Shown here: in pieces, positions 39,183 to 48,714 of the stretch
Layout of the letters: every line of letters begins with the position of its first letter
Position numbering within the stretch: position 1 is the stretch's first letter
Assembly: GCF_000331515.1 (NCBI RefSeq)
Contig: NZ_AMZO01000006.1
Span: 310,001-374,000 of the forward strand
Source of the DNA: Photobacterium marinum
GTDB lineage: Bacteria > Pseudomonadota > Gammaproteobacteria > Enterobacterales > Vibrionaceae
Reading direction: 5' to 3'
DNA length: 64,000 nucleotides
Notes under the pieces: model-generated
What the model was told of the DNA's origin: nothing
The model's input: only the letters and a program-made list of their open reading frames with translations
Databases searched by the model: none
Made by a program: the position numbers and the translations under genes

Positions 39183-41239
39183 GATTTCTTTCCTAATTGT
39201 CGCTGTATAAAAATGGCCAGAGGAATAATCAGCCCGAATATCAGCAAGGGAAGCAGGTAAGGGTGGTAAATGAATCCGGCCCGAGCGAGTTGGATGTCGT
39301 CACGATAATTCGGTACTGCCTGACGTATGGCTCCGTTTTTAGCGTTTTCATCTTTATTGAGGTAGCTGTCTAACTTATTTTTCATTTCCGTGTTGGATTG
39401 AGCGTTAAAGCTGATCCGGCTCCAGCCTGATTCATCCAAAGCAGATAGCTGCCCGAACAAATTTAAAGAGTTTGCATGGCTGTATGTGTTGTTTTCAAAC
39501 TGAAAAAAAGGCGACACAAAGTCGTTATTTACAGGGGACTCAGGCCTGTCAGCATCACTCATTTTTGACAATAAATAGCGTCTTAATTGATTCAGGTATC
39601 CGGCTTCCTCGTTTAGATTGACAGTAGCCTGTTGTTGATAGGCACCGACAGTAAAACTGAGATTAAGTGGTCGGGATTGAGTCGGGTTCGTGGTCAGCAG
39701 TAATCCAGGCATAGGCTCACGAGCCTTCAGGCTGATAAAGCTGATTAGCTGCCAGATTTCAGATAACGTTGAAGGCTCTGGGTAGTTTATTGTCAGTTGT
39801 GAACGGCTGCCGTTATGTGCTGCGATGACCAGTAGCTCTTTCGCCATAGTTTGTCTTTTGTCTGCCGGCAGATAGGTCACCCAGGCACCGAGCTTTACAT
39901 TGGATGTCGGAGAGATGGATGCAGTAAAGGGATGGAAGCTGACTCCCTCTTTATGGTGATGTTTTTGAGCTGGGCCATAAAGCTCAATGTTTAGTGTGTT
40001 CAGCCCGGGACGTAATTTGTTCATCGGAAATGTCAGGCGGTAGTGTTGAGAATCACGCCAGTAGCTGGTTCGTAACGGTGTGCTGTTGGCGTATTCACCA
40101 TTGATCCTGACAACCATCGCAGCTTCACCAGGTTTGATGTGAGGGTGGTTTAACAGTAGGTTTATCTGGGCTGTTTCCTCCTTATTGACCAGAATATTAG
40201 CCGGTATCATCAGGGGTATAGTTAATGGTGTGCCGCCAAATTGCAGCTGGTTCGTGAAATGTTCGATTGGGTATTTATGGTTACTGATCAGTTTGGCTTT
40301 TTGAATCGGTTGGTAATGCCCGACTAATGTGTAGGTTTGAGCTGGTAACTCGAAATTCGGTGCAGCGAAATGTTGTGCTGCATGAAGCAGCTCATTTTCA
40401 TCACGACCCGAGACAATGAGTACTCTGCTTTTCTGTTTGACATCATGGTGGATACCAAGGAATGGACCTTGAATTTCGTTTAGCAACTGAGCCGGTAATG
40501 ACGGGATGGAAAGAAGTTGTGTCTGGGTGCCGTAAATCAGGCGTACATCGGACTTTGAAACTGGTGAGCCTGTACTGAGCGGAAAATAGCTGAACTTATA
40601 TTTGTCTGAATGGCTGCGAAGTGTCCACCCTTGTACCAGCAAGCTGGCGACAGAAAGCGAGGCATCACTGTAGCCCGGAGACGCACTTTCCAGCCTGATA
40701 GGGTGCTGGTGGAACTGACCACTTTTAATAAGTTTGCTGAAGCCGGACAAGTTTGGATCATAAGGTTTTGGGCTGTATGTAAGTTCAAAGTAGGATTTGT
40801 CTGTAAGAATTTCGGTTGTGGCTTCTGAGGCTTCGATCTTTTGCTCGGATACCGCCATAGTTGATGGCAGCAAATGGTTTACTGAAATAGTTAATTGATT
40901 GCCGTATTGGACAAGGTGATCAGGTGTCAGCTCTGCAATCACTTGTTTCTGAGATTGGCTGGAATCAAATTGGACAGTAGCCAGAGGCTTGTTGCCAATG
41001 TGAAGCAACAGGGTTGCCTGGCGCATGTTCATGGACTGTTCAAGCGTGAGGGCTATACGGATGTTTTCAGCTTGTTGGTTATCCAATACCGTAAGCGGAA
41101 AACTAATTTTGTCCCACTGCCCGCGTAATACCGGTTTACGATCATCGGGCAGCAGATATGACAGCGGGACTTTGATAGTTTCCGCTTGCACCTGAAAGGC
41201 AATCAAAAAGCTGAGTAATATCAGGATTAACTGTTTCAT
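39179..41239 (-). CDS. bcsB: Cellulose synthase periplasmic subunit BcsB
   Basis: Periplasmic, membrane-anchored partner of BcsA that guides the growing glucan. A signal peptide ends FQVQA; carbohydrate-binding-like domains fill the middle (for example LTLEQSMNMRQATLLLHI and GGTPLTIPLMIP); a C-terminal anchor helix is in LLPLLIFGLIIPLAIFI. 686 residues. The ATG at 41239 has AAGGAG 7 bases before it. A longer frame from 41347 would overlap bcsA by over 100 bases and is rejected. It overlaps bcsA by four bases. Confidence 0.93.
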   Translation of the reverse strand: MKQLILILLSFLIAFQVQAETIKVPLSYLLPDDRKPVLRGQWDKISFPLTVLDNQQAENIRIALTLEQSMNMRQATLLLHIGNKPLATVQFDSSQSQKQVIAELTPDHLVQYGNQLTISVNHLLPSTMAVSEQKIEASEATTEILTDKSYFELTYSPKPYDPNLSGFSKLIKSGQFHQHPIRLESASPGYSDASLSVASLLVQGWTLRSHSDKYKFSYFPLSTGSPVSKSDVRLIYGTQTQLLSIPSLPAQLLNEIQGPFLGIHHDVKQKSRVLIVSGRDENELLHAAQHFAAPNFELPAQTYTLVGHYQPIQKAKLISNHKYPIEHFTNQLQFGGTPLTIPLMIPANILVNKEETAQINLLLNHPHIKPGEAAMVVRINGEYANSTPLRTSYWRDSQHYRLTFPMNKLRPGLNTLNIELYGPAQKHHHKEGVSFHPFTASISPTSNVKLGAWVTYLPADKRQTMAKELLVIAAHNGSRSQLTINYPEPSTLSEIWQLISFISLKAREPMPGLLLTTNPTQSRPLNLSFTVGAYQQQATVNLNEEAGYLNQLRRYLLSKMSDADRPESPVNNDFVSPFFQFENNTYSHANSLNLFGQLSALDESGWSRISFNAQSNTEMKNKLDSYLNKDENAKNGAIRQAVPNYRDDIQLARAGFIYHPYLLPLLIFGLIIPLAIFIQRQLGKKS

Positions 41240-43467
41240 AAGCTCAGCTCCTTTGCAGCTTGAGGTTGGTTTGCGTGGTGTTTTTTTGTTTTGAGCGTGT
41301 GAATCGCACCAAGGGCATTCGTTACGCTGGACGTAGCCACGCGGCAAAAATGCATCAGTGAACCCAAAATCCCTTTGCGTTGTGACTCTTCAAAGTTTCG
41401 TCTTTGCAGCCATCGTTCACTGTGGGCAAACACAATTCCGGTGAAGGTGCTAAGTGCTTTGCTATCTGTGTTCAGAAGTGTGCAACTGACAGACAGGCCT
41501 TCAGTGGTTGGCTGACTATTACGCACTTTCATCGTAAAGGTATGTGGTTTAAGTTTGGGTTTGCTGTTTGAGTTGCCGGGATTTGGGTCGATAAAACAGG
41601 TCAGCTTGATTGCCTGATCAGGTTTCAGTGCGGGCATGTTGCGGCTGACTGTTATGCGGGCACCGTGAATGGAGGCATCATGAACTTTAGCCTGCAATTT
41701 TTCTTCTCCTGCTGTTAAAAGCGCCGGTATGTCGCAGCGAATACGGGGCTCAGAACGGCGTTGGATTTTCTCAAGAACCGCTCCCAGGCTGGTTGCGCAA
41801 AGCAGCAAGTTGAGGGTGTTGAATCCTAGTACGACCGCAAGCTGTCCCTGTTCGATTGGATAGTTGATCATCCGGTAAATGCCCCAGACTTCAGCTGTAG
41901 CTATAAGTCCGAACAGGACGAACATCACCGGAGCTAAGGTTGAAAAGTGGGTATGGTCGGTGGTTTCCCCTTTCGGTGTGACTGCAAAGCTGGGCTTTTT
42001 CGGGCTGACGAGAACTGAGAGTACAGGGATGAAAAGGAAGATTGAAAGTACCGTCTCATAGAACTCTGAAAACAGGGTGTGGCGGGTTTTCCCGAACAGG
42101 TGCTGGGTAACCAACATACTGATGAGCAAGTGCGGTATGGCATAGACCAGGAAGTCATTGGCATTACCGACGAAAATTTGCAGATCGAACAGCAAATAAC
42201 AAAGTGGAGCTAACAGGTACATCATTCTGAATAGCGGGAAAAACCAGAACAGGGTGGAGTTCAGGTAGCTGAACTTTTGTGGCCAGCTTAACCCGCGTTT
42301 GAACAATGGATTGTTGAGCAGGAATATCTGTACCATTCCCTGTGCCCAGCGTGATCGTTGGGTGACATAAGCGCCGAAGGTGTCTGGTGACAGACCGGCA
42401 ATCATCGCACGGTTGAAGTAGGCGCTGTTCCAACCTTTGGCATGCATATCCAGTGCGGTGTCAGCGTCTTCAGTTATGGTTCGGGTTGCAATCCCTCCGA
42501 CATCCAGCAGAGCGGTTCTTCGCATTACAGCGGCGGAACCGCAGAAGAAGCTAGCATTCCAGAAATCCATCCCTGACAGAATACGGTTGTAGAACATCTC
42601 GTTCTCAGACGGCATTTTGTCTTCCAGGCCGAGGTTTCGCTCAATCGGTCCGGGAGTGACGAAGAAGTGCGGTGTTTGAACAAATCCAAGTTTGGGTTGC
42701 TGTTGGAACATGCCGACTGTGTTTAACAGGAAGTCTCGTGATGGCACATGGTCAGCGTCCAGGATAAGAATTAATTCACCATTGCTGTGCTCAAGGGCAT
42801 GATTGATATTACCTGCTTTGGCGCTGATGTTAGCCGGGCGGGTCAGGTAATTGGCGCCGAGTTCGCGGCATAGTACTTTCAGGCTGTCAGCTCTTTGTTT
42901 TGCCTGCTGTGCTTTCACTGGATCATTGTCATTGAGTTTTTGCTGTGTTCCGCCATCGTCCAGCACCCAGACATTGACTGTTCCGGGGTAGTCCATTTGT
43001 ATCGCGGCAGAGATGGTCGGCGAAACAACCTTGATAGATTCATCATAGGTCGGAATGAAGACATCAATAGTGGGAACCGGGAGTGTGGTGTCAATTGGTA
43101 CTACATCTCGGTTTCGTTTCCTGACATTAATGAACATACCCAGCAAGGAAATGGTGATGCCATAGCATTCTGTGACAAGTAGCGCGATGGCAAAAGGCAT
43201 GTCCATACTGCTTTCGACTGGCAGGGTTTCAGTAAATCGCCACCAAAGGTAGCGTAAGGAAATAACAGCACCGGTGATCAACATAACAAGGTGAAGAAGT
43301 TTTCTTTCACCTGACGTCATGGCGACTAAAGCAATCAGTAAGGCACTGCCGGATAGCCATAGATGGGCTTCTACCGTGACTTTCAGTGTCGCCAGAAAAC
43401 CGATGGCAGCAATAATACAGAGCACAGCCAGCACTTTTACCCATTTCATTGAACTTGTTTTTTCCAT
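41236..43467 (-). CDS. bcsA: Cellulose synthase catalytic subunit BcsA
   Basis: Processive family-2 glycosyltransferase in the inner membrane that makes beta-1,4-glucan from UDP-glucose. Signatures: DADHVPSRDF (D-x-D), TEDADTALDM (TED) and QRSRWAQG (Q-x-x-R-W). Groups of membrane helices flank the core. A C-terminal PilZ domain has RRSEPRIRC and DASIHGARI, the c-di-GMP-binding R-x-x-x-R and D-x-S-x-x-G. So activity should depend on c-di-GMP, made by cyclases such as those in this window. 743 residues. One base separates it from the lipoprotein gene upstream. Confidence 0.96.
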   Translation of the reverse strand: MEKTSSMKWVKVLAVLCIIAAIGFLATLKVTVEAHLWLSGSALLIALVAMTSGERKLLHLVMLITGAVISLRYLWWRFTETLPVESSMDMPFAIALLVTECYGITISLLGMFINVRKRNRDVVPIDTTLPVPTIDVFIPTYDESIKVVSPTISAAIQMDYPGTVNVWVLDDGGTQQKLNDNDPVKAQQAKQRADSLKVLCRELGANYLTRPANISAKAGNINHALEHSNGELILILDADHVPSRDFLLNTVGMFQQQPKLGFVQTPHFFVTPGPIERNLGLEDKMPSENEMFYNRILSGMDFWNASFFCGSAAVMRRTALLDVGGIATRTITEDADTALDMHAKGWNSAYFNRAMIAGLSPDTFGAYVTQRSRWAQGMVQIFLLNNPLFKRGLSWPQKFSYLNSTLFWFFPLFRMMYLLAPLCYLLFDLQIFVGNANDFLVYAIPHLLISMLVTQHLFGKTRHTLFSEFYETVLSIFLFIPVLSVLVSPKKPSFAVTPKGETTDHTHFSTLAPVMFVLFGLIATAEVWGIYRMINYPIEQGQLAVVLGFNTLNLLLCATSLGAVLEKIQRRSEPRIRCDIPALLTAGEEKLQAKVHDASIHGARITVSRNMPALKPDQAIKLTCFIDPNPGNSNSKPKLKPHTFTMKVRNSQPTTEGLSVSCTLLNTDSKALSTFTGIVFAHSERWLQRRNFEESQRKGILGSLMHFCRVATSSVTNALGAIHTLKTKKHHANQPQAAKELSL

Positions 43468-43468
43468 T

Positions 43469-44002
43469 TCAGAGTTCCTCTAGATAGAAGCTGGGCTTAA
43501 GTGCATCTAACCAGGCATAGTGTTCTGGTTTAGTTTCCGGTGTGCAGTACTGGGCAAAAACGGAAAGCCATTTGTCTTCTTTGCGGGTGTATTGGCGGGC
43601 ATAGACGCACGATTCGCCATTAGCTTCCGGTGATACCCAGCGGGTGTAGGGACCGATAGCATTGTGGGTTTTCTCCCCTTGTGTTTGAGGAAGCGAAAAT
43701 GAAAACAAAGAAGGTGGAGTCTCAACAGGGGTGTTACTCACAATTTGAACTATGACATTTTCACCACTGTGATAGGTGTTGTTTTCTAACTCAGACCAGA
43801 ACCAGACTTGCTGATTACGTTGTTGTTTGTAACTGGCTTTAATTTCGACACCATCAGGAAAAACCGGCAACTGATAACCATGGATTGCGGCCGGGTCATT
43901 GAAGGTATGCACCGTATGTTGGGTGGATTGGCACCCGGTTATTCCTGTACATAACCCAGTACAGATGCCGATAGCTTTGCTGATAGATATTATTTTTTCC
44001 AT
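43469..44002 (-). CDS. Lipoprotein of the cellulose operon (BcsN-like role possible)
   Basis: The N-terminus MEKIISISKAIGICTGLCTG ends in a lipobox (ITGC), so the mature protein should be lipid-anchored at a Cys, followed by about 150 residues with tryptophan-rich patches (QVWFWSELENN). The ATG at 44002 with AGGAG is clearly the start. It is the first gene of the bcs unit, one base before bcsA. BcsN of alphaproteobacterial cellulose operons is a small exported protein in a similar position; the match by sequence is not certain. Confidence 0.75.
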   Translation of the reverse strand: MEKIISISKAIGICTGLCTGITGCQSTQHTVHTFNDPAAIHGYQLPVFPDGVEIKASYKQQRNQQVWFWSELENNTYHSGENVIVQIVSNTPVETPPSLFSFSLPQTQGEKTHNAIGPYTRWVSPEANGESCVYARQYTRKEDKWLSVFAQYCTPETKPEHYAWLDALKPSFYLEEL

Positions 44003-44383
44003 GCCACTCTCCTTGTCGCTATGGAAATGACATAGCAAAAGTGCGACCACTTCTTAGAATTGAGCCTAGTGTGCTGAAAGTAAGGATAATTCTCAGTACC
44101 GGAACAAGAGCGGTTCCAAAATGAAAATGAAATTGCATATGCCACATTGCTATTTGCAATCACATGCTCTTGATAACCGCGGGTTAGTTTCGATATAGCC
44201 TCTACTTTTATGTGGTTTATTTAACCTGGGTCTCTTTTTTGGACAAAAATCCCATAAACAGAACATGGGTATCAATTCCTCATCTAAGCTTGATACGAAA
44301 ATAATGGGTTACATAGTTAGCTGTCATGTAACGGAGCAAAGAAGCAAATAAACAAAAGCAATGTACGTGGATGAGGGTTGGTT
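44003..44383. other. Divergent promoter region between cellulose and hao-like operons
   Basis: About 380 bp without genes. A small stem GGAAC/GTTCC is seen near 44100-44117. No FNR or NarP box could be picked out with confidence. Both operons must be started from here. Confidence 0.5.
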
Positions 44384-45856
44384 ATGGACAATGAAAAGTT
44401 GGCTATACGATACTGGCTTTGGATCCTGTCGGTGATGGTGCTGATCGTTGGTTTTTTCTGGTCGGCTACCGTAAATGCTGAGCCCAAAGCGTTAATAATG
44501 AAACCATTCAAACAGTTGAGTGAACAAAGTAAGGAGTGTGCAGCCTGTCATAAAAAAAATAATCCGTCTATCTACGCCCAATGGGGGCGTTCGAAACATT
44601 ATGGTGCCAACGTCGGGTGTTATGAATGCCACAAAGCTGATCCTGGCGATAAAGATGCAATTAAACACGAAGGCCATCATATTGCAGTAATCGTTTCGCC
44701 GAAGGATTGTGGTCAGTGCCACAATCAGGAAGTGGATGAGTTTGCCAAGAGCCACCACGCCAAAGCCGGGCAGATTATCGGTTCACTGGATAATTTTCTT
44801 GCGGAGGTGGTAGAAGGGGCTTTAACCCTGAATGGAGAGTCACCGGCAGCGGTTAACGGTTGCTGGCAGTGCCACGGTTCAGAGGTCAAAGTGATGGAAA
44901 ACGGTGATTTGGATCCGACCACCTGGCCAAATACCGGTATTGGCCGGATTAACCCTGACGGTTCTGTTGGTGCCTGTAGCGCCTGTCACCAGCGGCATGA
45001 ATTCGATATGGTGCAGGCTCGCCGTCCTGAAGCTTGTGGTAAATGTCATCTTGGACCAGACCATCCGCAAAAAGAAATCTATGAAGAATCGAAGCATGGC
45101 ATTAATTTCTATGCCCATGTTGATCGGATGAACATGGATTCAGCGAAGTGGATCGTCGGTGAGGATTACGATGCCGCTCCTACCTGTGCAACCTGTCATA
45201 TGTCAGCAACCCGTGAGCTGCCGGTAACCCATGATGTGGGGGATCGGATTTCATGGACTCTGCGCCCGGCTATCTCTGAGAAAATTGACGCCAAAGATAT
45301 CGCCATGGGTAAAAAGACAAAAAGCTGGCAGGATCGCCGTAAAGATATGCGCAATGTATGTCAGGCCTGTCATACCAAGTCAATGATCGACAGTTTTTAT
45401 ATCCAGTTTGATTCATTGGTTGAGCTCTACAACGATAAGTTTGCCCGTCCGGGTAAGGCACTGATGACCACCCTGAGCAAAGAGGGCATGATCACTGAAA
45501 CCGGTTTTGATGAAGAGATTGAATGGACCTGGTTCTATCTCTGGCACCATGAAGGCCGTCGGGCCCGCCACGGTGCAGCCATGCAGGCGCCGGATTATGT
45601 CCAGTGGCATGGTATGTATGAAGTTGCTGAACGCTTCTATATCGAAATGGTGCCTCAGTACCTGGAGCTGGTGGAAAAAGCAGAGCATAAAGGCAATAAA
45701 GAGGGAGCAGAGCGTGCCCGTAAGGTGCTGCAGGAAATTCTCGACAGGCCTGAACATGCCTGGTTTACCGGTAAAGAGCCTGAGTCGGTGAAAGAAGCCC
45801 GTAAGAAAGCTCAGGCTGAATTCAAGGCCCGCTATTTGAGCGAAAGTAAGGAATGA
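44384..45856 (+). CDS. Octaheme cytochrome c, hydroxylamine oxidoreductase-like (Hao/nitrite-reductase type)
   Basis: A signal or anchor helix (residues about 10-30, ending TVNAEPK) precedes eight CxxCH haem motifs: CAACH, CYECH, CGQCH, CWQCH, CSACH, CGKCH, CATCH and CQACH. The C-terminal region (FYLWHHEGRRARHGAAM, DYVQWHGMYEVAERFY) matches HAO-family proteins. HAO of nitrifiers oxidises hydroxylamine; relatives in Campylobacterota reduce nitrite. Which direction applies depends on the tyrosine that crosslinks the P460 haem, which needs an alignment. Here it is paired with a quinol-oxidising NapC-type cytochrome, which argues for reduction. The ATG at 44384 has GAGGG upstream. Confidence 0.88.
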   Translation: MDNEKLAIRYWLWILSVMVLIVGFFWSATVNAEPKALIMKPFKQLSEQSKECAACHKKNNPSIYAQWGRSKHYGANVGCYECHKADPGDKDAIKHEGHHIAVIVSPKDCGQCHNQEVDEFAKSHHAKAGQIIGSLDNFLAEVVEGALTLNGESPAAVNGCWQCHGSEVKVMENGDLDPTTWPNTGIGRINPDGSVGACSACHQRHEFDMVQARRPEACGKCHLGPDHPQKEIYEESKHGINFYAHVDRMNMDSAKWIVGEDYDAAPTCATCHMSATRELPVTHDVGDRISWTLRPAISEKIDAKDIAMGKKTKSWQDRRKDMRNVCQACHTKSMIDSFYIQFDSLVELYNDKFARPGKALMTTLSKEGMITETGFDEEIEWTWFYLWHHEGRRARHGAAMQAPDYVQWHGMYEVAERFYIEMVPQYLELVEKAEHKGNKEGAERARKVLQEILDRPEHAWFTGKEPESVKEARKKAQAEFKARYLSESKE

Positions 45857-45902
45857 TATCCGGGGAGGCCGGGAAACCGGCCTGACTCCTGAGTGAGGAA
45901 CT

Positions 45903-46463
45903 ATGGGAGAAAAATTATCTCGGACGCAACGCTTGTGGCGATGGCTGAAGAAGCCACTGTTATGGGGGATCCCGATCGGGGTCTTCGTGGCGGTGTTGAT
46001 GGTGGGAGCATTTCAGGGTGTGATGGTTGCGTCCAATCAAAATTCATTCTGTTTCAGTTGCCACCTGGCCATGGATACCATTGTCCAGGAATACAAGGCT
46101 TCGCCGCACTACATCAGTGATGATGAGGTATTGGCTACTTGCGCAGACTGCCATGTGCCCCAGGGCTTTGTCGATAAGATGAAAGTGAAGATTGCGGCTA
46201 CAGCAGATATCTATCATATGTTCAAAGGAACGATAACCAAGGAGAATTTCGAACAGCATCGTCCGCGACTGGCAAAAATGGTGTGGGACGACATGGTGGC
46301 GAATGACTCGGAAGCCTGCCGGACTTGTCACGTCGGTGATAATTTCGACTTAAGTCGCCAGCCGCAGCGGGCTCGCCTGAACCATGAGCTGATGGAAAGC
46401 CGCGGGGAGACCTGTATCAACTGCCATACCGGCATTGCTCATAAACGGATCACGATCGAGTGA
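45903..46463 (+). CDS. NapC/NirT-family tetraheme cytochrome, partner of the octaheme protein
   Basis: A membrane anchor (LLWGIPIGVFVAVLMVGAFQ) is followed by four haem motifs: CFSCH, CADCH, CRTCH and CINCH. 186 residues. It lies 46 bases after the octaheme gene and has GAGGA before its ATG, and a terminator follows. It should take electrons from quinol and pass them to the octaheme enzyme, as NapC does for NapB. It differs from the napC of the nap operon (4548) in sequence, so the two are not a recent duplication. Confidence 0.9.
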   Translation: MGEKLSRTQRLWRWLKKPLLWGIPIGVFVAVLMVGAFQGVMVASNQNSFCFSCHLAMDTIVQEYKASPHYISDDEVLATCADCHVPQGFVDKMKVKIAATADIYHMFKGTITKENFEQHRPRLAKMVWDDMVANDSEACRTCHVGDNFDLSRQPQRARLNHELMESRGETCINCHTGIAHKRITIE

Positions 46464-46479
46464 TCAGTGTGGTAATACA

Positions 46480-46510
46480 AAAAGACGCTACCTGAAGTAG
46501 CGTCTTTTCT
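46480..46510. terminator. Terminator after the hao-like operon
   Basis: AAAAGACGCTAC pairs with GTAGCGTCTTTT around a five-base loop, with T-runs on the plus strand. It also lies near the end of the convergent DUF3103 gene. Confidence 0.87.
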
Positions 46511-46562
46511 TTTATGTCATTTTCAATATGTCACACGATCGGTGTGACAATGAAAAAGGGTT

Positions 46563-47753
46563 TTATTTAGTAGGATCAATGGTCAGCGGTGCGAACGTTG
46601 CCTGTGCATTGTTGTTGGCACCCTGACGATCTTTATAGCGTTTACCCTGACGAATGGTGTAGTAAACATCAACAAAGTCGTCATCGTTGGTCATCCAGCT
46701 ATCTGGGATTGCTGCAAGTACCTTGTTAGTCAGCTCAGGAATGATGGCATAGGCTTTTACTTCAGGATCCGGGTAAGCACTCAGTGCTGCTTTAGCAACA
46801 TCCAACAGGGTGCTGGCCAGCTCTTTGTAGTTAGTGCCGTCGTCTTTTTCCATTAGCAGTACATCTGCCGCAGACCAGCGGTAGCGATCCCAGTAAATCA
46901 TGATTTGTTCTGGGCTGTAGTCGGTTTCGCTGTAATCAAGATAAGGCATGTCGACAATATCAAGTACTGGTTCGTCACGGCTTGGATTCACACCGGTAAC
47001 GATGGCATAAATTTCCGCTTTGCCTGAGATCCATGGCTCGTGATCATCTTTCAGGCGGATCTTCTTAAGTACAGTCGTTGAGATTGAAGGTGTTGCTGCA
47101 TCCATGGTCATTGCCATCGCACGTGGTGCAGGAGCTGCTTCTGGTTGTTCGCCCTGAAGACGCTTGATTTCGTCATTCATGGCTTTGATACCGGCTTTAA
47201 GTTCTTCACGGCTGTTAGTGTCGACAACCAGTACCGGACGATCCGGTGCTTCGTAAACATCTAGCAGGTGAATATTACCATCAACGTCGTAGGCTTCGAT
47301 GTATTGCCAGTCTTCATCATTGCCGTCCGGTTCCCAGGCAAACAGTGGTGACTGACCAGCCTGCCAGCGAGCTAGCATCTGAGGATCTGCCAGGCGCAGT
47401 TCCATGATTTCATTGGTGTAATCTGTGATGCCTTTTTTGTCCCGCAGCACCATGTCAGTTTCCATCATGTTGCGGGCGAAGGCTGCAGAGCGCTTGCTGC
47501 GCTTCAGGGTTTTCAGTGGCGCATTTAACTGATACTGGTCGATTTGTTGGTGCAGTAATGGTGCCAACTGTTTGTATTGACCGCTGAGTTTATAAGCGAG
47601 GTCCCGTTTGGCTTCAGCAGTAGAAAATTGAGAAGAATGAGTGCTGTAGCTTGTGTTATCAAATGAAGTATTAACAGCTGTTTCCGGGGCGGCCTGAGCA
47701 CAAGGAACCGCAAGCATTCCCATCGCCACTGCCAGAGGTAGAATTTTATTCAT
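46563..47753 (-). CDS. Exported DUF3103-like protein
   Basis: A signal peptide (MNKILPLAVAMGMLAVPCAQ, then AA) is followed by a soluble protein of about 375 residues, acidic and with no recognisable catalytic motif. It resembles the DUF3103 proteins known mainly from marine gammaproteobacteria; that is from memory and not tested. An Ala/Pro/Met-rich linker (EAAPAPRAMAMTMDAATP) splits it into two parts. Role unknown. It is alone, convergent with the hao-like operon. Confidence 0.65.
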   Translation of the reverse strand: MNKILPLAVAMGMLAVPCAQAAPETAVNTSFDNTSYSTHSSQFSTAEAKRDLAYKLSGQYKQLAPLLHQQIDQYQLNAPLKTLKRSKRSAAFARNMMETDMVLRDKKGITDYTNEIMELRLADPQMLARWQAGQSPLFAWEPDGNDEDWQYIEAYDVDGNIHLLDVYEAPDRPVLVVDTNSREELKAGIKAMNDEIKRLQGEQPEAAPAPRAMAMTMDAATPSISTTVLKKIRLKDDHEPWISGKAEIYAIVTGVNPSRDEPVLDIVDMPYLDYSETDYSPEQIMIYWDRYRWSAADVLLMEKDDGTNYKELASTLLDVAKAALSAYPDPEVKAYAIIPELTNKVLAAIPDSWMTNDDDFVDVYYTIRQGKRYKDRQGANNNAQATFAPLTIDPTK

Positions 47754-48085
47754 ACCTAAATCCTTATTGTTATTAATATTAAATCAATGCATAGCAACTT
47801 TTTGCATTTGTAATATTTATCTCACCGGGGTTGTATTTGTACAACGAATACTTCTGCGTCTTGTGATGCTTGTTCAGTAATAACAGGTGGGCTAATCGGA
47901 AATAATAAAAGCGGTACTTATTTATAAAATAGCGGCAATTGGTGAGCTATCTGACTGATATTAAATGGTGGGAGAATATGAAGGAATGTCACACTTGCTA
48001 TTATTCTAATCGATTGGTATTTTATTTTTTGCGATTTTGATCCTAAAAAAATACGGCTGTAATTAACTAATAGCTACAGTCTGTC
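47754..48085. other. Gene-free divergent promoter region
   Basis: AT-rich stretch between the DUF3103 gene and the small membrane protein. No clear structure or reading frame seen. Confidence 0.5.
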
Positions 48086-48622
48086 ATGCTATTGTCCTTA
48101 ATATTACTTTCCACTGATACAGTTAATGATATGAAGACGCTAATCAATGAATGGAGTGCAAGGTTACTCACTGCAATCATTATGGGCCTGCTGGTCACTC
48201 CGGTTATTTATATTATCTTAGGCGCCATATTGGATTTTCCATATGCCTTCGATACTGTATCTATACCGCTGGTGCTGATTTCACAGGGCGTACTGATTTA
48301 CTTTTATCTGTTCTCCCGGGTGAAGTTCACCTTCAAGCGCCTTGCAGTGGAAGCGGTATGTTGGTTTTCGGTATTAATATATAACTTTATAGCTTCCGGT
48401 TTTAATTTTTTCATCGCCGGTGAAAAGTTTGGTGCTTTTAGCTGTATGTTCTTACTGGCGGTATTTATTAGCTGGCAGTTATTTAATGGTTATCACGGTG
48501 AATTAGAGCGTCGTGTAATGAGAATAAAGCCGGCACTGACATGTGCAATATCGACGTCGGTTATTCTTGTCAGTATGTTCGGTGTAATGATTTTTGCGTT
48601 GAGCCCGGCCAGATTTATATAA
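48086..48622 (+). CDS. Small multi-span membrane protein, unknown function
   Basis: 178 residues with four or five predicted membrane helices (LLTAIIMGLLVTPVIYIILG, SIPLVLISQGVLIYFYLF, FSCMFLLAVFISWQLF, VILVSMFGVMIFAL). No family recognised. The start may be the ATG at 48086 or the one at 48131; neither has a strong ribosome site. A terminator follows 26 bases after the stop. Confidence 0.55.
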   Translation: MLLSLILLSTDTVNDMKTLINEWSARLLTAIIMGLLVTPVIYIILGAILDFPYAFDTVSIPLVLISQGVLIYFYLFSRVKFTFKRLAVEAVCWFSVLIYNFIASGFNFFIAGEKFGAFSCMFLLAVFISWQLFNGYHGELERRVMRIKPALTCAISTSVILVSMFGVMIFALSPARFI

Positions 48623-48647
48623 CAGAACAATTTGATTTATTTCATTG

Positions 48648-48675
48648 AAAAGGCTGCATTTTTGCAGCCTTTTTT
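48648..48675 (+). terminator. Terminator after the small membrane protein gene
   Basis: AGGCTGCA pairs with TGCAGCCT around TTTT, followed by a T-run. Confidence 0.85.
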
Positions 48676-48714
48676 AGTTTTGAACGGAATCGATTTAGGG
48701 AATTAACCGATGAT

